The translations under genes were made by a program, and so were the position numbers. The notes beneath the pieces are model-generated. The model searched no databases. It had not been told where the DNA came from and saw nothing but the letters and a program-made list of their open reading frames with translations. From the NCBI GenBank assembly GCA_902491795.1, contig CABUIX010000052.1:1-14942 (forward strand): a DNA stretch of 14,942 nucleotides, read 5' to 3'. Positions 1 to 6,789 of the stretch are shown here, in pieces. Each line of letters begins with the position of its first letter. Within the stretch, counting starts at the first letter, position 1. Source of the stretch: an uncultured Bacteroidales bacterium. GTDB taxonomy: Bacteria; Bacteroidota; Bacteroidia; Bacteroidales; UBA932.

Positions 1-114
1 TCCGATGAGGTTATTCGGGAGCAGGAACAAAATCCAGCCCATCACATATCCAAGAAGCCCCAGCGTTATCAGGGCATATTCCTTGAAATGTCTCAGAAAA
101 ACTTTAGTGTTCAT
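1..114 (-). CDS. YitT-family membrane protein, N-terminal fragment (cut by window edge)
   Basis: Reading leftward from an ATG at 114, an open frame of 38 codons runs to the window edge. It begins MNTKVFLRHFKEYALIT and continues into a hydrophobic segment ending in LFLLPNNLIG. This layout (a short basic start, a first membrane helix, then a PN-containing loop) matches the first 40 residues of the neighbouring YitT protein, which has MIPNGMSAGG at the same place. It is therefore probably a second YitT paralogue in tandem. Its ATG lies inside the last codons of the upstream YitT gene (11-base overlap), so translation is likely coupled. The function of the YitT family is poorly known; the proteins are predicted inner-membrane proteins. 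The rest of the gene is outside the window, so the assignment rests on the N-terminus only. Confidence 0.7.
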   Translation of the reverse strand, partial: MNTKVFLRHFKEYALITLGLLGYVMGWILFLLPNNLIG

Positions 115-1033
115 CGCTATCTTGTTTTTTCTTTTTCAGCTTGACTCCGGTCTTCATTTCCTCGAACCCCTCACCATAGACATTGTTGGTCGTGGATATC
201 GACATGAAGGCACGCGGATCTATATCCTTTATGACCTTGTTGAGGGACGGCAGTTCCTTCTGGCATATCAGTATCATCAGGACTTCCTTAGACTTCTTGG
301 TGTACCATCCCTGTGCCTGGAGGACAGTCACGCCACGTTCCATCTTGTAGATGATGTAGTCAGCTATCTCCTTGTACTTGTCAGAGAACACAAACAGCTG
401 GTACGATGATTTCTTTCCCCCGACCACGGTGTCAACCATGAACGAGAACACCACCACCATCTCAAGTCCGTAGCACATGTCGGAAAACGTCTTTCCCGGA
501 AGGACAAGAAGCATGGCGCATATGAACAAGTCCATTATCAGGAATGTAGTGCTCAATGACACAGGCCAGTACTTGTTGATCATAAGTGCGACGATGTCAC
601 TTCCTCCGGTGCTGCCTCCGTAGCGCAGGATCAGGCCGATGCCGACAGCCTCAAGGACACCGGCAACAATCGGCACCAGCACCTTCTGTTCCATGTATAG
701 GAATTCCCCCGGCACTGAGTGCAGGACGTCGATCCCGCTTATCAGGCTCATGGCCAGCGTGGACACCAATATGCAGAACACGGTCTTGAAACCGAAACCT
801 ATACCCATGGCCAGAACGGCAATCACCATCAGCACAGCATTGAGGGCAATATATGAAACTTGAGCAGGAATCAAGTCTCCCGTCGCATACTGGACTATAG
901 TGCAAAGGCCCATCATGCCTCCGGCAGACATTCCGTTGGGTATCATGAAACACTCCCAGGCAGCCGCAAAGATGAACGAGGCGACCGTAAGGATAATGTA
1001 CTCTTTTATTATGGTCAGAATCTTGTGTCTCAT
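104..1033 (-). CDS. YitT-family inner-membrane protein with DUF2179 C-terminal domain
   Basis: This 309-residue protein has about five to six hydrophobic segments in its first 205 residues, then a soluble C-terminal domain. The glycine-rich signature GGSTGGSDIVALMINK (about residues 139-154) and the C-terminal stretch starting RGVTVLQAQGWYT (233-245) are typical of the YitT_membrane plus DUF2179 architecture. The tail is very lysine-rich (KLKKKKQ). I chose the ATG at 1033; a TTG one codon upstream could also serve. The gene starts 17 bases after leuS ends and overlaps the next YitT gene by 11 bases, so it is probably the fourth gene of the SPOR-M28-leuS operon. The family is widespread in Bacteroidota and Firmicutes, and its transport or signalling role is not established. 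The family call is firm; no function is claimed. Confidence 0.9.
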   Translation of the reverse strand: MRHKILTIIKEYIILTVASFIFAAAWECFMIPNGMSAGGMMGLCTIVQYATGDLIPAQVSYIALNAVLMVIAVLAMGIGFGFKTVFCILVSTLAMSLISGIDVLHSVPGEFLYMEQKVLVPIVAGVLEAVGIGLILRYGGSTGGSDIVALMINKYWPVSLSTTFLIMDLFICAMLLVLPGKTFSDMCYGLEMVVVFSFMVDTVVGGKKSSYQLFVFSDKYKEIADYIIYKMERGVTVLQAQGWYTKKSKEVLMILICQKELPSLNKVIKDIDPRAFMSISTTNNVYGEGFEEMKTGVKLKKKKQDSDEH

Positions 1034-1050
1034 CAATTCGGGGTTTTAGA

Positions 1051-3786
1051 TCACTTCAGGACTATGTTGATTACTCTGCCAGGCACCACAATCACCTTCA
1101 CTATGGTTTTTCCGTCAGTCCACCTGGACGTCTGCTCCATACCGCGGACCACATTCTCTACCTCCTGAGGGGAGGCACTCTTCTGCAATTCCACAGTGAA
1201 GCGCATCTTTCCGTTGAACTGTACCGGATAGACCACGGTGTCGTCTGCCGCAAGTGCAGGAACATATTCAGGGAAACATGCATAGGTGACACTGTCTTTG
1301 TGGCCGAGCAAATGCCACAGTTCCTCCGCAATGTGCGGAGCGAACGGTGAAATGAGCACAACCATCGGCTCAAGCACCTCTCTCTTGCTGCATTTCATCG
1401 CCCCCAGTTCATTCACCGCTATCATGAATGCACTTATGGTAGTGTTGAAGGAGAAATTCTCAATGTCTTCCTGCTCCTTCCCTATCAGCTTGTGCAGCAC
1501 CTTCAATTCTGCAGGGGAAGCCTTTTCTTCCGTGACGGACCAGTCGTCCTTGCCGAAGAAAAGCCGCCAGAATTTCTTCAGGAATCTGTTGACGCCATCT
1601 ATTCCCTTGGTATCCCAAGGCTTGCTCTGCTCCACCGGCCCGAGGAACATCTCGTAAAGCCTGAGCGTATCGGCACCGTAGCGGTCGCAAATCTCGTCGG
1701 GGTTGACGACATTGTACATGGACTTGCTCATCTTCTCGACAGCCCATCCGCATACATATTCACCATTCTCCAGAATGAACTCGGCGTCAGCATACTCCGG
1801 ACGCCATTTCCGGAATGCCTCAGTATCAAGCCTGTCATTGTGGACAATGTTGATGTCGACATGGATCTCGGTCGTGTCATACCCGTCCTTCAGTCCTGCT
1901 GACACAAAAGTGTTTGTGCCGACTATCCTGTAGACGAAGCTTGAGCGGCCCTGAATCATGCCCTGGTTCACGAGCTTGCGGAAAGGCTCATCCTCACAGA
2001 CATAGCCCAGATCATACAGGAACTTGTTCCAGAAGCGGGAATATATGAGGTGGCCGGTCGCATGTTCGGTTCCTCCGACATACAGGTCAACACTGCGCCA
2101 ATAATTGTCGGCTTCCTTTCCCACCAAAGCCTCATCATTGTGGGGATCCATATACCGCAGATAATAGGCGCTCGATCCGGCAAAGCCGGGCATGGTGTTT
2201 TTCTCAAGCGGATATCCTTCGTAGGTCCAGTCCTTTGCCCTTGAAAGCGGCGGCTCACCGTCGGCTGAAGGCTTGTACGTGCTTATCTCGGGAAGGCGGA
2301 GAGGAAGTTCAGACTCAGGCAGAGGCATGGGAATGCCGTCCTTGTAATATATGGGGAAAGGTTCTCCCCAATAGCGCTGGCGGGAAAAAATCGCGTCACG
2401 AAGCCTGTAGTTGACCTTACGGCGGCCCAAGCCGTGTGCCTCGACATAATCCTTCGCAGCCTCAATAGCTTCCTTTACGGTCATTCCGTCAAGGAATCCG
2501 GAATTGCACATTATGCCGTCCTTGGCATCGAAGCTCTGCTCAGACACGTCGCAGCCCTCAATCAGGGGGATTATCGGAAGGCCGAACTTCTTCGCGAAGG
2601 CATAGTCCCTGCTGTCATGGGCGGGCACAGCCATTATGGCACCGGTTCCGTAACCTGAAAGCACATATTCGGAAACCCAGATCGGCACCTTCTTTCCGTT
2701 GAGGGGATTGATCCCGTAGGATCCGGTAAACACTCCGGTAACGCTCTTGGTCTCGGATATTCTCTCACGCTCAGTCTTCTTTGCGGCTTCCCTGACATAC
2801 TGCTCAACTTCCGCCTTGTGATCATCGGTTGTCAACTGTGCAACCAGATCACTCTCCGGTGCAAGTACCATGAAAGTCACTCCGAAAACAGTGTCGGCCC
2901 TTGTGGTGAATATAGTCACAGGCATGTGACGGTCACCGCATACCGTGTCGAAAACCATCTCCGTGCCTTCAGAACGCCCGATCCAGTTGCGCTGCATCTC
3001 CTTGAGGGAGTCACTCCAGTCAAGGGAATCCAAAGACCTCAAAAGCCTTTCCGCATAGGCGGAGACCCTGAGCTGCCACTGTGTCATCTTCTTCTGAACC
3101 ACAGGATAGCCTCCACGGACACTCAAGCCGTCCTTCACCTCATCATTGGCAAGGACGGTTCCCAGACCCTCGCACCAGTTCACGCTGGTCTCACCTTGAT
3201 ATGCGATGCGATACCTCATGAGGATATCCGACTTTTCCTTCTCGGATGACTTCGCCCACATTTCAGGAGTAATGTCATCGTATCCTGTGCTCTCAATCTT
3301 TGAGACAAGCTCGGATATAGGGCGGGCCTTGTCCTGTACAGGATCATACCAGCTGCCGAACATCTTGAGAAAAGCCCACTGCGTCCATTTGTAGAAAGAC
3401 GGATCACATGTGCGGACCTCTCTGTCCCAGTCATAGGAAAATCCTATACGGTCAAGCTGCCTGCGGTAACGGGCGATGTTGTTTGACGTGGTCACCTCCG
3501 GATGCTGGCCTGTCTGGATGGCATACTGCTCGGCCGGAAGGCCAAACGCATCGTATCCCATGGGATGCAGGACATTGAAGCCCTTGAGCCTCTTGTATCT
3601 TGCAAAAATGTCGCTTGCTATATACCCAAGGGGGTGTCCGACATGCAGACCCGCTCCCGAAGGATAAGGGAACATGTCCAGCACGTAATATTTGGGCCTT
3701 GAATGATCGACATCAACCTTGAATGTCTTGTCGTTAGCCCACCTGGCCTGCCACTTGCTTTCTATGGCCTTGAAATCGTAATCCAT
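1051..3786 (-). CDS. leuS: Leucyl-tRNA synthetase
   Basis: Class I aminoacyl-tRNA synthetase that attaches leucine to tRNA-Leu in the cytoplasm; 911 residues, close to the size expected for Bacteroidota and somewhat longer than the E. coli enzyme. The HIGH-type ATP site is HVGH (residues 48-51) in FPYPSGAGLHVGHPLGY, and KMSKS is at 685-689. The CP1 editing domain shows the threonine-rich TTRADT (294-299) and the MAVPAHDSRDYAFA motif (385-398) that hold the post-transfer editing site. An insertion around 150-190 and a leucine-specific region around 614-682, just before KMSKS, account for the extra length. The anticodon-binding helical domain follows, then a short C-terminal domain. The gene starts 2 bases after the M28-like gene stops, so it has no T-box or leader of its own and is probably read from the promoter upstream of 5627. 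Confidence 0.98.
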   Translation of the reverse strand: MDYDFKAIESKWQARWANDKTFKVDVDHSRPKYYVLDMFPYPSGAGLHVGHPLGYIASDIFARYKRLKGFNVLHPMGYDAFGLPAEQYAIQTGQHPEVTTSNNIARYRRQLDRIGFSYDWDREVRTCDPSFYKWTQWAFLKMFGSWYDPVQDKARPISELVSKIESTGYDDITPEMWAKSSEKEKSDILMRYRIAYQGETSVNWCEGLGTVLANDEVKDGLSVRGGYPVVQKKMTQWQLRVSAYAERLLRSLDSLDWSDSLKEMQRNWIGRSEGTEMVFDTVCGDRHMPVTIFTTRADTVFGVTFMVLAPESDLVAQLTTDDHKAEVEQYVREAAKKTERERISETKSVTGVFTGSYGINPLNGKKVPIWVSEYVLSGYGTGAIMAVPAHDSRDYAFAKKFGLPIIPLIEGCDVSEQSFDAKDGIMCNSGFLDGMTVKEAIEAAKDYVEAHGLGRRKVNYRLRDAIFSRQRYWGEPFPIYYKDGIPMPLPESELPLRLPEISTYKPSADGEPPLSRAKDWTYEGYPLEKNTMPGFAGSSAYYLRYMDPHNDEALVGKEADNYWRSVDLYVGGTEHATGHLIYSRFWNKFLYDLGYVCEDEPFRKLVNQGMIQGRSSFVYRIVGTNTFVSAGLKDGYDTTEIHVDINIVHNDRLDTEAFRKWRPEYADAEFILENGEYVCGWAVEKMSKSMYNVVNPDEICDRYGADTLRLYEMFLGPVEQSKPWDTKGIDGVNRFLKKFWRLFFGKDDWSVTEEKASPAELKVLHKLIGKEQEDIENFSFNTTISAFMIAVNELGAMKCSKREVLEPMVVLISPFAPHIAEELWHLLGHKDSVTYACFPEYVPALAADDTVVYPVQFNGKMRFTVELQKSASPQEVENVVRGMEQTSRWTDGKTIVKVIVVPGRVINIVLK

Positions 3787-3788
3787 CT

Positions 3789-5111
3789 TTATCGTTTCTC
3801 CAATTTGAAATCAATATACATCGAGACTTCACACTTCACCTTCTTTCCGCGAACCCTTGCAGGACGCCAGTCGGGGGAAGCGCTCACGACCCTGACTGCC
3901 TCCGCATCCAGCAGAGGATCAACACCCTTGACGACCCTGACGTCTGTCATCTTGCCCTTTTCGTCAAGGACGAAACTTACGAGGACGCGCCCCTGAATTC
4001 CGTTGTCAACCGCTTCCTTGGGGTACCGCAGATAGACATATACCCATTTGGAAAGGAAAGCTGAAGGATCGCTGGATCCAAGGAAAGCCGGCTTCACGTC
4101 ACAATCACTGTAAGGCACTATCGAGTCGTCGTCCCTGACCCGGCGTCCGCTTTCGTCCGGCTCGCGGAAATCAGGCGCAGGACCGTTCACCAGTTCAAGA
4201 GTGAAGTTGTATATGTACTCGAGTTCCCTCTCCATCCAGTCATATTCCAGTGTCCAGGCAGTATCCTTGTCCGTATTGTATCCGGGATACATGCCTGTCG
4301 TGAAAAACACCGACGGAATTTCCTTGTCATAGAACATCCTGTGATCAGAATTCACGGGCTCCATCGACACAATGCGCGGCTGGACCGGCTGCAGTGAAGC
4401 TGACAATTCGGCAATAAGCGAATTGAGATCGACATTGGATGCCGTATAGGCATAAAAACCGTTTGAACCCGTTCCGAGCATGTCGAGGTTGATCATCGCA
4501 TCAATGTTCTTCACATCCTGAAAAGAGCGGTTCAAAAAATACCAGGAACCGGCACACAGATCCACGGATGCCCCGAATGCGACAATCAGCACCGACCGCT
4601 TCAGCAGCACGCTGTTTGTACTGAGTTTCTTTGCAAGCTGAAGCATCATCGAAAGGCCTGAAGCATTGCCGTTGGCCCCATAAAAAATCTTTTCCTTTGG
4701 TTCACCGTCAACCGTCACGACGGAACTTCCAAGATTGTCGAGTCTCGCGCCGATGACTATGTATTTGTCGCGCAATTTCGGGTCATAGCCAGGTATGAAG
4801 CCGACGACATTTCTCGAAGTAAGCGTATCACCGTTCTCCTGCCGAATCCCGAAGACATCACCGTCGGAACCGCTCAGGACATCCACGCCGTACAGAGACA
4901 ACTGCTCAGAAACATAACGTGCAGCCTCCTTCTCGCCGTCTGAGCCGGCCTTGCGGCCCTCAAGTGCAGCAGAAGAGAGAAATCCTACCTGCTCTTTCAT
5001 CGCTCTGACGATTTCACTGTCATTTATGTCCTGCCAGCCGCCCTCACGATACTGGGCAGACAGACATGTGCACACAAACAGTGGCAGAACAAGCGCGAAG
5101 AATCTTTTCAT
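3789..5111 (-). CDS. Exported M28-peptidase-like protein with TonB C-terminal domain; probably catalytically inactive
   Basis: This 440-residue protein starts with a Sec signal peptide (MKRFFALVLPLFVCTCLSAQ, cleavage likely near residue 20). Residues about 35-310 follow the M28 aminopeptidase fold (NVVGFIPG, GNASG, NLDMLG, SDHRMF). Compared with the family's usual metal motifs, several ligands are lost. The usual GAHxDxxG is GARLDNLG (Arg123 for His), GADDNASG is GANGNASG (Asn147-Gly148 for Asp-Asp), and GAEE is GASV (Ser182-Val183 for Glu-Glu). Asp125, Asp210 and His257 remain. Residues about 345-438 are a TonB C-terminal domain (YPKEAVDNGIQGRVLVSFVL, then VVKGVDPLLDAEAVRV). There is no uncleaved N-terminal anchor or proline-rich spacer, so it is unlikely to act as a classical energy transducer. 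It sits between the SPOR lipoprotein gene (3-base gap) and leuS (2-base gap). I infer a periplasmic binding or scaffold role. Confidence 0.85.
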   Translation of the reverse strand: MKRFFALVLPLFVCTCLSAQYREGGWQDINDSEIVRAMKEQVGFLSSAALEGRKAGSDGEKEAARYVSEQLSLYGVDVLSGSDGDVFGIRQENGDTLTSRNVVGFIPGYDPKLRDKYIVIGARLDNLGSSVVTVDGEPKEKIFYGANGNASGLSMMLQLAKKLSTNSVLLKRSVLIVAFGASVDLCAGSWYFLNRSFQDVKNIDAMINLDMLGTGSNGFYAYTASNVDLNSLIAELSASLQPVQPRIVSMEPVNSDHRMFYDKEIPSVFFTTGMYPGYNTDKDTAWTLEYDWMERELEYIYNFTLELVNGPAPDFREPDESGRRVRDDDSIVPYSDCDVKPAFLGSSDPSAFLSKWVYVYLRYPKEAVDNGIQGRVLVSFVLDEKGKMTDVRVVKGVDPLLDAEAVRVVSASPDWRPARVRGKKVKCEVSMYIDFKLEKR

Positions 5112-5114
5112 AAA

Positions 5115-5627
5115 CTAACGATTGTCCAATATCCAGGCATCCGGGCATGATATGCTCTCCCTGACACGCCGGAGCGAAGCATACACGTCCGAAATGTTGT
5201 CGGAAGGACATATCCCCACAGCAGTGAAGCCGTTGGCATACGCGATGAGCACGGCAGGAAACCCCTTCGAATTCATGTCGGCAGCATATCTTTCGGCATT
5301 GCCACGGCTACCGAATGTCCCCACGACAATATAGTAATTGTATGACAGCGACCCCCTTGTCTCTTCGGACAACTGACGGGATTCGACCGCTGCATCCTCG
5401 GAAAAATGCATCGAATCAAGGACAGCAAGTGAATCAGAGATTCTCCGCTGCACCGTATCAAGAGAGTCGAGCCTATCCTGATGAGCCGACAGTTCGCTTT
5501 CGATCACCGCACGTTTCTGCTCAATCTGTTCCGAAGTGGGTCTCCCGGCCAATTTCCTGAAGAGGTCACAACCGCCCAGAAGAGGCAGTATAAGACAGAT
5601 CAGCAATATGTAACGGGTATTCCTCAT
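5115..5627 (-). CDS. SPOR-domain lipoprotein
   Basis: From the ATG at 5627 this encodes 170 residues. The N-terminus is a lipoprotein signal peptide with lipobox LGGC (residues 17-20, Cys20 being the lipidated residue). Residues about 31-75 form a charged, heptad-like helical region (coiled-coil candidate). Residues about 97-168 resemble a SPOR domain: YNYYIVVGTFGSRGNAERYA opens it, and CPDAWIL closes it. SPOR domains bind glycan strands stripped of stem peptides at division sites, so a peptidoglycan-binding envelope role is likely. An in-frame start 21 codons upstream would add residues ahead of the signal peptide and break its lipoprotein layout, so I rejected it. It is the first gene of the operon running to leuS and the YitT genes, with a TAATTTTG promoter box six bases upstream of the ATG. 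Confidence 0.85.
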   Translation of the reverse strand: MRNTRYILLICLILPLLGGCDLFRKLAGRPTSEQIEQKRAVIESELSAHQDRLDSLDTVQRRISDSLAVLDSMHFSEDAAVESRQLSEETRGSLSYNYYIVVGTFGSRGNAERYAADMNSKGFPAVLIAYANGFTAVGICPSDNISDVYASLRRVRESISCPDAWILDNR

Positions 5628-5659
5628 TTGGTGCAAAATTAATAAAAGTTTTATATTTG
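5627..5659 (+). promoter_or_regulatory. Putative promoter (-33 TTTG, -7 TATATTTG) for the CapA-type gene
   Basis: TATATTTG at 5652-5659 matches TAnnTTTG exactly, and a TTTG lies at 5627-5630, 21 bases upstream, within the spacing reported for Bacteroides promoters. The -33 element overlaps the start codon of the divergent SPOR gene. The CapA ATG begins five bases after the -7 box, so the transcript is predicted to be leaderless or nearly so. Confidence 0.5.
5634..5641 (-). promoter_or_regulatory. Putative -7 box for the SPOR-M28-leuS operon
   Basis: On the minus strand the sequence reads TAATTTTG, an exact match to the Bacteroidota primary-sigma -7 consensus TAnnTTTG. Only six bases separate it from the ATG at 5627, so a transcript from it would have almost no leader. 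No clear TTTG -33 box is visible at the expected distance, which lowers confidence. Confidence 0.45.
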
Positions 5660-5664
5660 TGTTT

Positions 5665-6789
5665 ATGGGGAAAAGCGCAATCTCTGCCATAGCCCTGCTT
5701 TTGATGGTCTGCCAGGCTGTGTCGGCTCAAAGCCGGCAACCGCTCGGCCACTCATGCAAGCCAGGCATCAAAATACAGGTTGCGGCCCCGGCCTCCATTG
5801 AGAGGAGCGACACTCTGGAATTGCTGATTCTTGGTGACGTGATGATGCATTCAGGACAATTGGGGCGTGAATTCAGCGGCTTCCTTGAGAGCCTTGCACC
5901 TGTTCTGAAATCGGCTGACTTTGCTGCCGCGAATCTTGAATTCAGTCTCGGCGGAGAGCCCTACAGCGGCTACCCTGCTTTCTCTGCGCCCGACAGCATT
6001 GCATTCGTGCTGGCAGAAAAGTGCGGAATAGACATTTTCCTGACAGCAAACAATCACATTCTAGACCGGGGAGCAGAAGGACTCGCCCGGACTCTGGACG
6101 TCTATTCAGAAATCAGGGAGCGGCACGGAGTCGAATATACCGGATGCGCATCCGACTTCGCCGACGACCTGCATACCAGTCCCCTCACAATATTCGGCAA
6201 AGGCATAAGTATCGCGCTGGTAAATTTCACATACGGCACAAACCTCGGAAAAGGCCCGGGCTGGCCTAAAGTCAACTACATGAACAAGGAAAGTGTCGGA
6301 GAAGCCATGCGGAAAGCAAAAGAAAACGGAACGGACTTCATAATTGCCCTGCCCCACTGGGGAACCGAATACAGCCTTCGCCATGACGACACCCAGCAGG
6401 AATGGGCGGAATGGCTCGTCGGCCAAGGTGCCGACGCCGTAATAGGCTCTCATCCGCATGTCGTCCAGGACACGGCTCACGTTGACGGAAAACCAATAAT
6501 ATACTCAACCGGAAATGTCGTTTCAAACATGAGCGCCAAGAACACGCGTTTGGGCACAGCCGTACTGCTCAGGTTCGTAAACAGCAGCAGCTCAGGCACG
6601 AAAACAATGCTCGAACCGGAACTCCTTTTCACATGGTGCTGCCTTCCAGGGATGTTGAGCGACAACTACAGCACCATATTCGCAAAAGAGTGGGCCACCC
6701 GCCGAAACGAATGGCTCACTCCTTCAGATTTTGACAATATGGTCACGACTCTCGAAAGGGTCAGGGCCGCAACCGGAATCTCTGACTAG
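5665..6789 (+). CDS. Exported CapA-family (poly-gamma-glutamate synthesis type) metallophosphatase-fold protein
   Basis: From the ATG at 5665 this encodes 374 residues with a signal peptide ending near VSAQ (about residue 22). A GTG two codons upstream is possible but lies inside the -7 box. The PGA_cap/CapA fold is shown by its ordered metal-site motifs: LGDVMMH (56-62), NLE (90-92), TANNHILDRG (127-136), LPHWGTEY (229-236), GSHPHVVQ (261-268) and YSTGNVVSNM (280-289). All expected Asp, Asn, Glu and His positions look intact, so it is probably an active metal-dependent enzyme. A cysteine pair lies at 325-326 in a C-terminal extension. No CapB or CapC gene is nearby, so a poly-glutamate capsule role is not supported by context. 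Many CapA homologues in Bacteroidota stand alone and have unknown substrates. The stop codon overlaps that of the convergent TPR gene. Confidence 0.85.
   Translation: MGKSAISAIALLLMVCQAVSAQSRQPLGHSCKPGIKIQVAAPASIERSDTLELLILGDVMMHSGQLGREFSGFLESLAPVLKSADFAAANLEFSLGGEPYSGYPAFSAPDSIAFVLAEKCGIDIFLTANNHILDRGAEGLARTLDVYSEIRERHGVEYTGCASDFADDLHTSPLTIFGKGISIALVNFTYGTNLGKGPGWPKVNYMNKESVGEAMRKAKENGTDFIIALPHWGTEYSLRHDDTQQEWAEWLVGQGADAVIGSHPHVVQDTAHVDGKPIIYSTGNVVSNMSAKNTRLGTAVLLRFVNSSSSGTKTMLEPELLFTWCCLPGMLSDNYSTIFAKEWATRRNEWLTPSDFDNMVTTLERVRAATGISD
6786..6789. other. Shared palindromic stop: CTAG ends both convergent genes
   Basis: The four bases CTAG hold TAG for the plus-strand CapA-type gene (6787-6789) and TAG for the minus-strand TPR gene (6788-6786). 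The two coding regions therefore overlap tail to tail by four bases. No hairpin terminator is visible around the junction, so the two transcripts probably overlap as antisense RNA. Confidence 0.95.

Noticed and set aside
3787..3788. T-box or amino-acid leader expected upstream of leuS
   Set aside because: Only two bases separate leuS from the upstream gene, leaving no room for a leader, and no T-box sequence is seen.
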